Origin: Sporichthya brevicatena
GTDB lineage: Bacteria > Actinomycetota > Actinomycetes > Sporichthyales > Sporichthyaceae
Length of the DNA: 64,000 nucleotides
Direction of reading: 5' to 3'
Assembly (NCBI RefSeq): GCF_039525035.1
Contig: NZ_BAAAHE010000020.1
Span: 109,703-173,702 of the forward strand
A model generated the notes under the pieces. It was given only the letters and a program-made list of their open reading frames with translations. It was not told the DNA's origin and ran no database searches. A program made the translations under genes and the position numbers. Shown piece by piece: positions 1 through 8,332 of this stretch. Each line of letters starts with the position of its first letter. The stretch's first letter is position 1.

Positions 1-53
1 GCGCTTACTCGCCCGGCCGGGCGAGTAAGGCCTGGCTGCGGCGAGTGAAGCGC
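1..53. repeat. Dispersed inverted repeat, family A, copy 1
   Basis: Positions 4-29 form a perfect 26-bp palindrome (arms CTTACTCGCCCGG and its complement). Positions 20-53 are the exact reverse complement of 47910-47943, a 34-bp identity between two distant gaps. The element may continue upstream of the window. It lies about 60 bp beyond the stop of the DUF445 gene. Confidence 0.8.
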
Positions 54-116
54 AACCCCGGGGGCGCGGCGCGGCGGGGCGCGGCGGGGCGCGGCGGGCC
101 GCGGCGGGGGTGCGAC

Positions 117-1397
117 TCAGCCGTGGCCGGCGGCGACGGCGACGGTGTAGATGACGACGCCGGCGAGGGCGCCGACGACGGTGCCGTTGATCCGGATGAA
201 CTGGAGGTCGCGGCCGACGGCGGTCTCGATCTTCTCGGAGGCCTCGGCGGCGGGCCAGCGGGCGACCTGGTCGCGGATGAGGGCGACGACCTGGTCCGCG
301 TAGTGGGTGACGGCGTAGCGGACGGCCTGGTCGACGCCGCGGTCGAGCTTGGCGGCGAACTCCTCGTCGGAGACGACGCGGCGGCCGAGGTCCTGGACGA
401 ACCGGCCGAGCTGCTGCTCGAGGCTGACGGTCGGGTTGTCGAGCAGTTCGCGGGCCGAGCCGAGGTACCGGGCGACGACGTCGCGCAGCCAGGACTCGAC
501 GGCGGGGTTCGCGGCGATGTCGCGCAGGACCTCGTCGATGCCGTCGGCGGCGCGGGGGTCGTTCGCGAGGCCGTCGGCGAGGCGGGCGAGGACTTCGTCG
601 AACTGCCGGCGCAGCGGGTGGTCCCGGCCGACCCGTTCGATCTCGAAGGACAGGTCGATGACGCGGTCGATGATCTTGTCCACGCGCCGGTCGGTGGACC
701 ACAGCCGCGCGAACACACCCAGGCTGTCGAGGAAGCGCGAGAGCTCGCGGTGCACGGTCGCGCGGTTCGCGACGACCTGCGCGCGCAGCCGCGGGAGGCT
801 GAGCTCGATGATCGGGTCCTGGGCCCGGTTCTGCACCGCCGTCGTGAGCAGCTGCCCGACCTCGCGGGCGTAGGAGCGCCGGTCCAAGTCGCGCCGGACG
901 TGCTCCAGCACCATCGAGGAGACCAGTCGCTCGTCGAGCGTCCCGACCACGGCCGCGATCGCCCGCGAGAGTTCGCGCCCGACGGCGTCGGCCGTCGCCG
1001 GCTCCAGCAGCCGCTCGCCGATCTTCCGGACCGGGTCGGCGGCACGGACGCGCTCGGCCACCGCGTCCGGGGTGAGGAAGTTGCCCGAGACGAACTCGCC
1101 GAGCTTGGTCGCGAGGTCGTCCTTCTTCTTCGGGACCAGCGCGGTGTGGGGGATCGGCAGCCCCAGCGGGTGCCGGAACAGGGCCGTGACGGCGAACCAG
1201 TCCGCGAGCCCGCCGACCATGCCGGCCTCGGCGGCGGCGCGCAGGTAGCCGGTCGCGGTGTTCTCCGGCAGCGCGAACGTCAGCAGGAACAACCCCGCCG
1301 CGAGGGCGAGCAGCCCCGTCGCCGCGAGCTTCATCCGACGCAGACGGCGTCGGGACACCGGGTCGTCGTAGCCGGCGAGAACCCCGGTGATCACCAC
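117..1397 (-). CDS. DUF445 family membrane protein
   Basis: Predicted 426-residue protein of the DUF445 (YjiN/YheB-like) family, whose biochemical role is not established. A hydrophobic segment lies near residues 23-44 after an arginine-rich start, and a second closes the protein (about 403-424). Between them is a long, charged, largely helical region with the family-typical early segment GMVGGLADWFAVTALF followed by RHPLGLPIPHTALVP. The start is GTG at 1397. The flanking genes are unrelated, so context gives no functional clue. Family assignment is confident; function is unknown. Confidence 0.85.
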   Translation of the reverse strand: MVITGVLAGYDDPVSRRRLRRMKLAATGLLALAAGLFLLTFALPENTATGYLRAAAEAGMVGGLADWFAVTALFRHPLGLPIPHTALVPKKKDDLATKLGEFVSGNFLTPDAVAERVRAADPVRKIGERLLEPATADAVGRELSRAIAAVVGTLDERLVSSMVLEHVRRDLDRRSYAREVGQLLTTAVQNRAQDPIIELSLPRLRAQVVANRATVHRELSRFLDSLGVFARLWSTDRRVDKIIDRVIDLSFEIERVGRDHPLRRQFDEVLARLADGLANDPRAADGIDEVLRDIAANPAVESWLRDVVARYLGSARELLDNPTVSLEQQLGRFVQDLGRRVVSDEEFAAKLDRGVDQAVRYAVTHYADQVVALIRDQVARWPAAEASEKIETAVGRDLQFIRINGTVVGALAGVVIYTVAVAAGHG

Positions 1398-1513
1398 GGC
1401 GTCACGCTATCCGTCCCGCGACCCGCGGAAACTCCCGTCACGCTGCGTGCGAGGCCACAGCGGTTCCGGTGACACCGCCCGCGGGCCCGCGGACGCCGAC
1501 CTAATCTGACCAG

Positions 1514-2041
1514 ATGGACGCTGAGGTCGAGGCCTGGCTGTCCGACACCGTCCTGCCGGACTTCGGGCCCCAGGTGGTCTACGACGACACCGCGCGCGCC
1601 TGGTTCTCCGGGCTGCACGCGGACGCGGGTCCGCTCACCGGCGAGGCCCTCTGGCGCGCGGCCGCGACGCACCAGTTCGAGCTGGCGAAGGACGCGGTCC
1701 TCGCGGTCTACGCCGATCTCAACGCCACCCTCACCGACCGGTCGCTGGTCATCGCGCCGGAGATCGTCGGGTACGTCGTGCGCATCAGCTGCGACGGCAC
1801 GTTCTCCGACCACGACGGTGGGCGGATGCTCGCGTTCGGCCCGGACCAGGCGCTGCTCGAGGTGGCGACGACCGTCCAGGACCTGCTCACCGGCCTGTGG
1901 ATCGCGTGGCCCCAGTGCCCCGAGCACGAGCGCGCCCTGATGGCCGAGGCCCGCTCGCGGCCGGCCTGGGTCTGCCGCACCGGCCCGCACGAGGTGGCCC
2001 CGATCGGTGCGCTCACGTCCGTCGGCGGCGCCGCGGGGTAG
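1514..2041 (+). CDS. Conserved hypothetical protein
   Basis: A 175-residue soluble, acidic protein with no signal peptide or membrane segment. I do not recognise a characterised domain. The C-terminal part has a Trp-Pro-x-Cys-Pro-x-His stretch (WPQCPEHERALM) and a second Cys shortly after (WVCRTG), a pattern seen in uncharacterised actinobacterial proteins. It ends one base before the likely GTG start of the AcuC-type gene, so the two may be co-transcribed. Confidence 0.7.
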   Translation: MDAEVEAWLSDTVLPDFGPQVVYDDTARAWFSGLHADAGPLTGEALWRAAATHQFELAKDAVLAVYADLNATLTDRSLVIAPEIVGYVVRISCDGTFSDHDGGRMLAFGPDQALLEVATTVQDLLTGLWIAWPQCPEHERALMAEARSRPAWVCRTGPHEVAPIGALTSVGGAAG

Positions 2042-2042
2042 C

Positions 2043-3227
2043 GTGATCGACGTGGAGTGTTCGGGTCCGGTCCAGGTGATGTGGGACCCGAAGCTGATCG
2101 GCTACGACTTCGGCCGCGACCACCCGCTCGCCCCGATCCGCGTCGACCTCACGATGCGCCTCGCCCGTGAGTTCGGTGTCCTCGACGCCCCGAACGTGCG
2201 CGTCGAGGCCGCCGCCCCCGCCGACGAGCGGACGCTGCTGCTCCTGCACCAGGCCGAGTTCCTCGCCGCGGTGCGCCGGGCGGGGGAGGACCCGTCCCAG
2301 GTCGACCTCTACCGCGGTCTCGGCACCGGCGACGTCCCGACCTTCGCCGGCATGTACGACGCGTCCGCGCTGGTCGTCGGGCAGTCGGTCGCCGCCGCCG
2401 AGGTGGTCTGGTCCGGCGAGGTGGCGCACGCGGTGAACATCGCCGGCGGGCTTCACCACGCGATGGCCCACACCGCGAGCGGGTTCTGCGTCTTCAACGA
2501 CGTCGCGCTCGGCATCGCGCGGCTGCTCGAGCTCGGTGCGACGCGGGTCGCGTACGTCGACGTCGACGTCCACCACGGCGACGGCACGCAGGCCCTGTTC
2601 TGGGACGACCCGCGCGTGCTGACCATCTCCCTGCACGAGTCCGGCCGGTACCTGTTCCCCGGCACCGGCTTTCCGGAGGAGATCGGCGGCGCGGGCGCCG
2701 AGGGGCGGGCGGTCAACGTCGCGCTCCCGCCCGCGACCGACGACGCCCGGTGGCTGCGCGCCTTCGACGCCGTCGTCCCGCCGCTGCTGCGGGCCTTCGC
2801 ACCCGAGGTCCTGGTGACCCAGCACGGCTGCGACAGCCACGTGAACGACCCGCTCGCGCACCTCGCGCTCACCGTCGACGGGCAGCGGACGTCCTACCGC
2901 CGGCTGCACGAGCTCGCGCACGAGGTCGCCGGCGGGCGCTGGCTCGCCACCGGCGGCGGGGGCTACGACCTGATCGGCGTCGTCCCGCGGGCCTGGACGC
3001 ACCTGCTCGCCGAGGCGTGCGGCGTCCCGATCGACCCTGACACCGCGACCGCCCCCGGCTGGCAGGCGCACGTGAAGAGCCTCGGCGCCAGCCCGCCGCC
3101 GCGCATGACCGACGGGTCCGCCGCGGCGTTCGTCCCCTGGGACGGCGGCGACCCCGACGACCCGCTCGACTCCACCGTGCTCGCCACCCGCGCCGCCGTC
3201 TTCCCCCGGCACGGACTGACGGCGTGA
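2043..3227 (+). CDS. acuC: AcuC-type histone deacetylase family protein
   Basis: Class I/II histone-deacetylase fold protein of about 394 residues, expected to be a Zn-dependent protein-lysine deacetylase. AcuC relatives deacetylate acetyl-CoA synthetase. The active-site His pair is in LHHAMAHT (residues 137-144), the metal ligands are Asp175 and His177 in DVDVHHGDGTQ, and the third ligand is Asp264 in QHGCDSH. The GTG at 2043 is the first in-frame start after the preceding stop; ATG at 2079 is an alternative. The stop overlaps the GTG start of the next gene, so translation is probably coupled. Confidence 0.88.
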   Translation: MIDVECSGPVQVMWDPKLIGYDFGRDHPLAPIRVDLTMRLAREFGVLDAPNVRVEAAAPADERTLLLLHQAEFLAAVRRAGEDPSQVDLYRGLGTGDVPTFAGMYDASALVVGQSVAAAEVVWSGEVAHAVNIAGGLHHAMAHTASGFCVFNDVALGIARLLELGATRVAYVDVDVHHGDGTQALFWDDPRVLTISLHESGRYLFPGTGFPEEIGGAGAEGRAVNVALPPATDDARWLRAFDAVVPPLLRAFAPEVLVTQHGCDSHVNDPLAHLALTVDGQRTSYRRLHELAHEVAGGRWLATGGGGYDLIGVVPRAWTHLLAEACGVPIDPDTATAPGWQAHVKSLGASPPPRMTDGSAAAFVPWDGGDPDDPLDSTVLATRAAVFPRHGLTA

Positions 3228-4033
3228 CCCGGCCCAGCGTCCCCGTCCCCACCCGCGACGAGCTGCGCAAGCACCTGTGCGAGGCGCGCATCGCGGGGGA
3301 CGTCGCGACCCCGCGCGACAACAACCTGCGCAGCTACCGCCGGGTCGTCACCGGCGACGAGTACGCCGGCTTCGGCCTCGACCTGGACCCGGACTGGACG
3401 TTCGCGCAGGTTCTGGAGGTCATGGCCGACCGCTGCGGCGTCTCGCCCGACGACCGGATCACCTCAGGCCCGGACACGATCGACCCCGACCGGACGCTCG
3501 ACGCCCTGGACGACGCCGCCGAGGTGATCGCCCGCGCCGCGGCCGACCGGGCCCGCGTTCTCGTCGCGACCGGCCACCCCGCCGGGCTGCTGCCGGTGCA
3601 CCTCGCCGTCGCCGCGGCCCTGAAGGCCGCCGGGTGCACCCTGCTCACCCCCGCCGCCGGGTGGCGCTACGAGGAGTGGCGCCGGCACGGGGAGGAGTAC
3701 CGGGAGATCCGGTACATCGCCGACGTCGCGATGGTGTCCAACCGCGGGGAGCTCTGCCACACGCACTCCGCCTACCCGATGCGGGCGATGCTCGACGACC
3801 TCGAGCGCGCCGGGGAGGCGCCGCCGGACCTGGTCGTCGCCGACCACGGGTGGGCGGGGGCTGCCGGGCTGGCCGGCGCGACCGTCGTGGGCTTCGCGGA
3901 CAGCAACGACCCGGCCCTGTTCCTGGGCGCCGAGGAGGGGAAGGTGGCGGTCGTCGTGCCCCTCGACGACAACGTCGCGCCGCACCTCTACGAGCCGATG
4001 ACGGCCTACCTGCTCGACAAGTCCGGATTGTGA
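3224..4033 (+). CDS. Predicted actinobacterial phosphatase
   Basis: A 269-residue soluble protein matching the actinobacterial family usually labelled simply phosphatase, found next to acuC in related genomes. Visible conserved patches are VATGHPAGLLPVHLAVA (about residue 111), NRGELCHTHSAYPM and VVADHGWAGAAG, rich in His and Asp as expected for a metal-dependent phosphoesterase, but I cannot assign a substrate. The GTG start overlaps the acuC stop by four bases, so the two are an operon. Family call moderate; enzymatic activity is inferred from relatives only. Confidence 0.65.
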   Translation: MTRPSVPVPTRDELRKHLCEARIAGDVATPRDNNLRSYRRVVTGDEYAGFGLDLDPDWTFAQVLEVMADRCGVSPDDRITSGPDTIDPDRTLDALDDAAEVIARAAADRARVLVATGHPAGLLPVHLAVAAALKAAGCTLLTPAAGWRYEEWRRHGEEYREIRYIADVAMVSNRGELCHTHSAYPMRAMLDDLERAGEAPPDLVVADHGWAGAAGLAGATVVGFADSNDPALFLGAEEGKVAVVVPLDDNVAPHLYEPMTAYLLDKSGL

Positions 4034-4268
4034 TGGTCCGTTCGGGCAAAGTTCTGACCACCCGGACGGGTGACATTTTCCTCGGAAAGCGCCAAAAGAC
4101 GCTTAGGTGTGTCGCGTTCTCGCAGGTAGATCAAGATCGGGCACAATGCGGCCCCTTCCCCACCCGTACCACCCGCCACTAGTGTCTACTTAACGAAACG
4201 CAGCATCCCCGAACTCGTCCATCGGACCCTTCCGGTGACCGACGCGGGCTGAAAGGTCCGGTGCGCCC

Positions 4269-4478
4269 ATGGCTTCGAACGAGCAGCCGCTCTCCGACGT
4301 CTCGTTCCTCACGGTGGCGGAAGTCGCTACCAAGATGAGGGTGTCGAAGATGACGGTCTATCGGCTCGTCCACAACGGTGAGCTCCCTGCCGTGCGCGTC
4401 GGCCGGTCGTTCCGCGTCCCCGAGAACGCGGTGCAGACGTACCTGCGCCAGTCGTTCTTCGACGCCGACACCGGCTGA
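4269..4478 (+). CDS. MerR/excisionase-type helix-turn-helix protein
   Basis: A 69-residue DNA-binding protein consisting almost only of a winged HTH of the excisionase/BldC type. FLTVAEVATKMRVSKMTVYR contains the recognition helix, followed by LPAVRVGRSFRVPENAV. It corresponds by position and sequence to the small HTH gene upstream of bTHX in mycobacteria (Rv0500A) and Streptomyces (bdtA, reported to depend on BldN). It is preceded by a 235-bp gap (4034-4268) in which I see no clear promoter, and followed by a hairpin at 4499. Confidence 0.9.
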   Translation: MASNEQPLSDVSFLTVAEVATKMRVSKMTVYRLVHNGELPAVRVGRSFRVPENAVQTYLRQSFFDADTG

Positions 4479-4498
4479 CCTGCACGTCGCAACCCCTG

Positions 4499-4526
4499 CG
4501 CCGGGCCCGCTCCTGCGAGCCCGGCG
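4499..4526 (+). terminator. Hairpin after HTH gene
   Basis: Perfect 8-bp inverted repeat CGCCGGGC / GCCCGGCG with a 12-base loop, 20 bp after the HTH stop codon, followed by a short T-containing stretch. It probably attenuates or ends the HTH transcript before the bTHX gene. A tandem duplication of TGTGGGGGCGGT follows at about 4536-4559. Confidence 0.5.
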
Positions 4527-4654
4527 TTCGGTGTTTGTGGGGGCGGTTGTGGGGGCGGTTCGGCTCCCCGGGCCGCCGGGTAGGCTTTCCCACCTGAACT
4601 CCGTCCGGCGCGCCCGTCTCCAGGCCGCCCTCCTCGTCTGAAAAAAGGTCTGCA

Positions 4655-4753
4655 GTGGGCTCTGTCATCAAGAAGCGCCGTAAGCGCATGGCGAAGAAGA
4701 AGCACCGCAAGCTGCTGAAGCGCACGCGCGTCCAGCGTCGCAACAAGAAGTAG
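4655..4753 (+). CDS. Small ribosomal protein bTHX (AURKAIP1/COX24 domain)
   Basis: A 32-residue, extremely basic peptide starting at GTG 4655. It begins [19 protein letters not shown] and is nearly all Lys and Arg, identical in style to the tiny 30S subunit protein bTHX that is conserved in actinobacteria (Rv0500B). It should bind the head of the 30S subunit. An A-rich, GGTC-containing leader precedes the start. It lies between the HTH gene and the epimerase exactly as in mycobacteria. Easily missed because of its length. Confidence 0.93.
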   Translation: MGSVIKKRRKRMAKKKHRKLLKRTRVQRRNKK

Positions 4754-4783
4754 GTAGCGGGACTTTCCAGGGCGGGGGCCGAC

Positions 4784-5818
4784 ATGGGACGAGTCGTTCT
4801 CGTCACCGGGGTTGCCCGGACCCTGGGCGGTGCCCTCGTCCACGAACTCAACGCCGCGCCCGGTGTCGACCGGGTGATCGGCGTTGATGTCGTTCCGCCG
4901 CGGTCCGACCTGGGCCGCGCCGAGTTCGTCCGGGCCGACATCCGCAACCCGATCATCGCCAAGGTGATCGGGGCGGCGGAGGTCGACACCGTCGTGCACC
5001 TGTCGGTGACCTCGGCGCCCGGGGCCGGCGGCCGCGCGGCGATGAAGGAGCTCAACGTCATCGGGACGATGCAGCTGCTCGCGGCCTGTCAGAAGGCTCC
5101 CAGCTTGCGTCGTCTGGTGGTCAAATCTTCGACAGCTGTCTACGGAGCGTCGCCGGCCGACCCCGCGCTGTTCACCGAGGGCACGCAGCCCAAGGTCGCG
5201 CCCCGCTCCGGGTTCGCGAAGGACGCCTCCGAGGTCGAGGCGTACCTGCGCGGTTTCGTGCGCCGGCGCAGCGACGTCGACACCACCGTCCTGCGGTTCG
5301 CGAACATTCTCGGGCCGGGGATCGAGTCGCCGGTCGCCGCGCTGTTCCGGCTCCCGGTGATCCCGACGATTCTCGGCTACGACGCCCGGCTGCAGTTCCT
5401 GCATCCCTCCGACGCCCTGGCGGTCCTGCGGGAGGCCGCGACGGGCCGGCACCGGGGGACGTACAACGTCGCCGGCGACGGCGTCCTGCTGCTCTCCCAG
5501 GCCGCGCGGCGGGCCGGGCGTCCGACCGTGCCGGTCGCGGGGGTGGCGGCGAAGGTCGCGGCGCCGGTCCTGCGCAAGGCCGTCGGGGTGACCCTGACGC
5601 CGGAGCTGATCGGCCTGCTCACCCACGGCCGCGTCGTGGACACGACCAAGCTGCGCACCGAGTTCGGGTACACCCCGCGCTACTCGACGGCCGCCGCGTT
5701 CGAGGCGTTCCTCGCGGGTGCCTCCGCGGATGCCGACCGCCCGGACGACGATCCCCTCCCGCCGGCCGGCCTCGGGCTCGTCGGCGCCGGCGGGAACCCC
5801 GGAGGTGCCGATGTCTGA
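4784..5818 (+). CDS. NAD-dependent epimerase/dehydratase family protein (Rv0501/GalE2-like)
   Basis: Extended short-chain dehydrogenase/reductase of 344 residues. The N-terminal Rossmann motif is VLVTGVARTLGG (residues 5-16). The usual catalytic Tyr-x-x-x-Lys is altered: in RSGFAKDASE the lysine is present but the position four before it is Ser, not Tyr. As I recall, the mycobacterial neighbour-conserved relative (Rv0501) has the same kind of change, so this subgroup may not be a classical sugar epimerase. Its stop overlaps the ATG of the acyltransferase, indicating a two-gene operon with a possible role in envelope lipid or glycan metabolism. Confidence 0.85.
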   Translation: MGRVVLVTGVARTLGGALVHELNAAPGVDRVIGVDVVPPRSDLGRAEFVRADIRNPIIAKVIGAAEVDTVVHLSVTSAPGAGGRAAMKELNVIGTMQLLAACQKAPSLRRLVVKSSTAVYGASPADPALFTEGTQPKVAPRSGFAKDASEVEAYLRGFVRRRSDVDTTVLRFANILGPGIESPVAALFRLPVIPTILGYDARLQFLHPSDALAVLREAATGRHRGTYNVAGDGVLLLSQAARRAGRPTVPVAGVAAKVAAPVLRKAVGVTLTPELIGLLTHGRVVDTTKLRTEFGYTPRYSTAAAFEAFLAGASADADRPDDDPLPPAGLGLVGAGGNPGGADV

Positions 5819-6782
5819 CGCCCGCGTTCTCCCGTTCCCGCCCGAGGACCGCTCGGGCCCGGCCGGCACCGAGTCCGCGACCGCGGGCACCGCGGAGCCC
5901 GGCCTGTCCGACGCCCTCCGCGACGCGCTCGGCGCCCGTGGGCGCGACCTGGACCGCAAGGCCGCCGGGGCGCTCGCCTTCCTGCGCCGCCGCGTCAGCG
6001 GGGAGTACGAGGTCGACGAGTTCGGCGCCGACCCCGACCTGACCGACCACGTCCTGCTCGCGCCGTTCCGGCCGCTCTACGACCACTGGTTCCGGGTCGA
6101 GATCCGGGGCGAGGAGAACGTCCCCGCCGAGGGCGCCGGTCTCGTCGTCGGCAACCACTCGGGGACGATCCCGCTCGACGCGATCATGACGATGCTCGCC
6201 CTGCGCGACCACCACCCCGCCCAGCGGCGTCTGCGCCCGCTGGGGGCGGACCTGGTCTTCGGGCTCCCGTTCGTCGGCGAGTACGCCCGCAAGGCCGGCG
6301 TCACCCTCGCCTGCGCCCCCGACGCCGAACGCCTGCTCACCGGTGGCGAACTCGTCGGCGTCTGGCCCGAGGGCTACAAGGGCATCGGCAAGCCGTTCCG
6401 CGAGCGGTACAAGCTCCAGCGCTTCGGCCGGGGCGGGTTCGTCGCCGCCGCCCTCCGCACCGGCGCCCCGATCATCCCGACCGCCGTCGTCGGCGCCGAG
6501 GAGACCTACCCCGTGATCGGCAACTCCCGGACCCTCGCGCGGGTCCTGGGCGTCCCGTACCTCCCGCTGACCCCGACCTTCCCGTGGCTCGGCCCCCTCG
6601 GCCTCGTCCCGCTCCCGTCGAAGTGGCTCATCGAGTTCGGCCGCCCGGTCCCGACCGACCACTACCCCGAGGGCGCCGCCGACGACCCGTCCCTGGTCTT
6701 CGAGGTCGCCGACCAGGTCCGCGAGGTCATCCAGCAGACCCTGTACCGCCTGCTCATGCAGCGCCGGAGCGTCTTCACCTGA
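5811..6782 (+). CDS. PlsC-type lysophospholipid acyltransferase family protein
   Basis: 323-residue 1-acyl-glycerol-3-phosphate acyltransferase family protein (relative of Rv0502). The acyltransferase block starts at NHSGTIPLD (residues 115-123), where the catalytic His116 is followed by Asp at a longer spacing than the standard HX4D; the substrate-binding block is WPEGYKGIGKPF. The first 60 residues are a non-conserved acidic extension. The ATG at 5811 overlaps the end of the epimerase gene by eight bases. It probably acylates a phospholipid or glycolipid precursor at the membrane; the exact substrate is not visible. Confidence 0.87.
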   Translation: MSDARVLPFPPEDRSGPAGTESATAGTAEPGLSDALRDALGARGRDLDRKAAGALAFLRRRVSGEYEVDEFGADPDLTDHVLLAPFRPLYDHWFRVEIRGEENVPAEGAGLVVGNHSGTIPLDAIMTMLALRDHHPAQRRLRPLGADLVFGLPFVGEYARKAGVTLACAPDAERLLTGGELVGVWPEGYKGIGKPFRERYKLQRFGRGGFVAAALRTGAPIIPTAVVGAEETYPVIGNSRTLARVLGVPYLPLTPTFPWLGPLGLVPLPSKWLIEFGRPVPTDHYPEGAADDPSLVFEVADQVREVIQQTLYRLLMQRRSVFT

Positions 6783-6811
6783 TCCGCCCCTGACTCGCCC
6801 CTGATCCGCCC
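6779..6811 (+). repeat. Three tandem 11-mers across a stop codon
   Basis: CTGATCCGCCC, CTGACTCGCCC and CTGATCCGCCC follow each other without gaps. The first contains the TGA stop of the acyltransferase gene, and every unit offers a further TGA. Probably slippage-derived. Confidence 0.6.
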
Positions 6812-6832
6812 GGACGCGCCCGCGCGGACTGG

Positions 6833-6926
6833 CTTCACCGGCTGAGCCTCTGCTTGACCGCGCGGCCCGGCTGGTGAAGCGAGGCCTCGGCTGGTGAAGC
6901 GCGCGGGGTGGCTGGTGAAGCGGCGC
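6833..6926. repeat. Dispersed clustered repeat, family B, copy 1
   Basis: Convergent gap between the acyltransferase and the DUF5667 gene. It carries CTTCACCGGCTGAGCC and three direct copies of GGCTGGTGAAGCG (6869, 6889, 6910), whose complement is the CTTCACCAGCC core of the related cluster at 33165-33420. Opposite orientations within the cluster allow long hairpins that could end transcription from both sides. Confidence 0.75.
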
Positions 6927-6948
6927 GCGACGGAGCGACGAGCGGGAG

Positions 6949-8196
6949 CTACTCGGCGGCGAGGTGGGCGTACCGGGCGCCGGAGGGGCTGAAGCTCGCG
7001 GAGAGGCTGCCGGGGACCGAGGCGTTGATCTCGTTGCTCGGGACCGGGAGGCCCCAGAGCAGCTGATCGGCGGCGGAGCTGCCGGCCTCGCGGACGGGGC
7101 TGCCCTTGAGCGAACCGGTGGTGACCTGACGCTCGCGGTCGGTGTTCGGCATGCTCGTGACCGCGACGTGGTCGAAGCTGCCGTCGCTGCCGGCGACGTC
7201 GACCTCGATGTACTTGCTCACGTCGCGCTTGAAGGTCTCGGTCGCGGGTTCCTGCTGCTCGGCGGCGGTCTCGTCCTCGGCGGCGGCCGGGGCGGCCTGC
7301 TGCTGCGCGGCCTGGGCGGCGGCGCGCATGGCCTCGAGCGCCTGGGCGATCGCCGCGGCGGAGCTGTCGAGAACGGTCCGGTCGGCGTGCCGGTCGGCAC
7401 GGTCGCGGATGTCGCCGACGAGGGTCATCGGGCGGGCCAGGTCGGTGGAGCGACCGGTCACGTACGCGACCTTGGCGGCGAGGTCCTCGAGCTCGACGAG
7501 CAGCGAGGCGGAGTTCATCCGCAGCTCGACCGGGAGCAGGTCGCGCACGGCGGACAGACCCTCGGCGCGCTCGGCGAGGAACTGCTCCAGCGTCGCGAGG
7601 ACGCTGGCGTCGCCGGTGCGCTCGAAGACCTCGAAGAACAGGGCGCTGCCGGCGTTCACGGCCTCGGCCATCGCGAGCATGGTCTCGCGGAGCTCCTGCA
7701 CCAGCGCCGGGTCGGCGGCGGCGTTCGGGTTCTCGGCGAGCATCGCCTTGATCTCGCTCAGACGGGTGGACGCGATCGCCAGGTACCGCTCGGCCTTCGC
7801 GATGTCGTTCGGGGCGAGCGCGAGGCGCATGTTCTCGATCGCGAGCTTGACCTCGTAGAGGCGGTCGCCGGGCAGCGCGTTGCCGCTGGCGACGGCCAGG
7901 CCGGCGCCGCTGCCGGTCGAGACGGCGAGGACGGCGCTCGCGGCGACCAGGCGCCGGCGCCACGGGGCCGGGGCGGCGACCGCGGGCGGCGGGGTCGTGA
8001 CGGCACCGACGGCGAGGATGCGGTTGCGGAGGGCGGCCTTGAAGTCGTCCGCCGGGGCGGCGGCGGTCAGCGCGGTGCCGACGCCCTGCAGGGAGGTCGC
8101 GAGGCGTGCCAGGGGGACCGCGGTCGTCTCGTCGACGGCCGCGCCGTCCAGCGCGAGGGCAAACTGCCGCACGCGCTGCCGCTCACGCGGACCCAC
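6949..8196 (-). CDS. DUF5667 membrane protein, RsbN-like anti-sigma candidate
   Basis: About 415 residues. The cytoplasmic N-terminus (1-80) contains short helices (RQRVRQFALALDG and a second leucine-rich helix), then one membrane segment near residues 82-104, then an Ala-rich, helical extracytoplasmic region with the DUF5667 signature LPGDRLYEVKLAIENMRLAL. It lies directly downstream of the BldN-type sigma gene on the same strand, the position of RsbN, the anti-sigma factor of BldN in Streptomyces; this supports a sigma-sequestering role. The GTG at 8196 was chosen because a GGGAG sits eight bases upstream. Anti-sigma function is inferred. Confidence 0.75.
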   Translation of the reverse strand: MGPRERQRVRQFALALDGAAVDETTAVPLARLATSLQGVGTALTAAAPADDFKAALRNRILAVGAVTTPPPAVAAPAPWRRRLVAASAVLAVSTGSGAGLAVASGNALPGDRLYEVKLAIENMRLALAPNDIAKAERYLAIASTRLSEIKAMLAENPNAAADPALVQELRETMLAMAEAVNAGSALFFEVFERTGDASVLATLEQFLAERAEGLSAVRDLLPVELRMNSASLLVELEDLAAKVAYVTGRSTDLARPMTLVGDIRDRADRHADRTVLDSSAAAIAQALEAMRAAAQAAQQQAAPAAAEDETAAEQQEPATETFKRDVSKYIEVDVAGSDGSFDHVAVTSMPNTDRERQVTTGSLKGSPVREAGSSAADQLLWGLPVPSNEINASVPGSLSASFSPSGARYAHLAAE

Positions 8197-8332
8197 GGTC
8201 ACCGCTCCCACCCCCGGCCATACCTTTCCACGGCGTTGGGTTGTCGCCCGGCATAACGAGAGTTGGCCGAGGAAGTTACGCATTCACGCGAGGAACGTGC
8301 CGAACCGCCCGAAAGCGGGAGGGAAATCGCGC

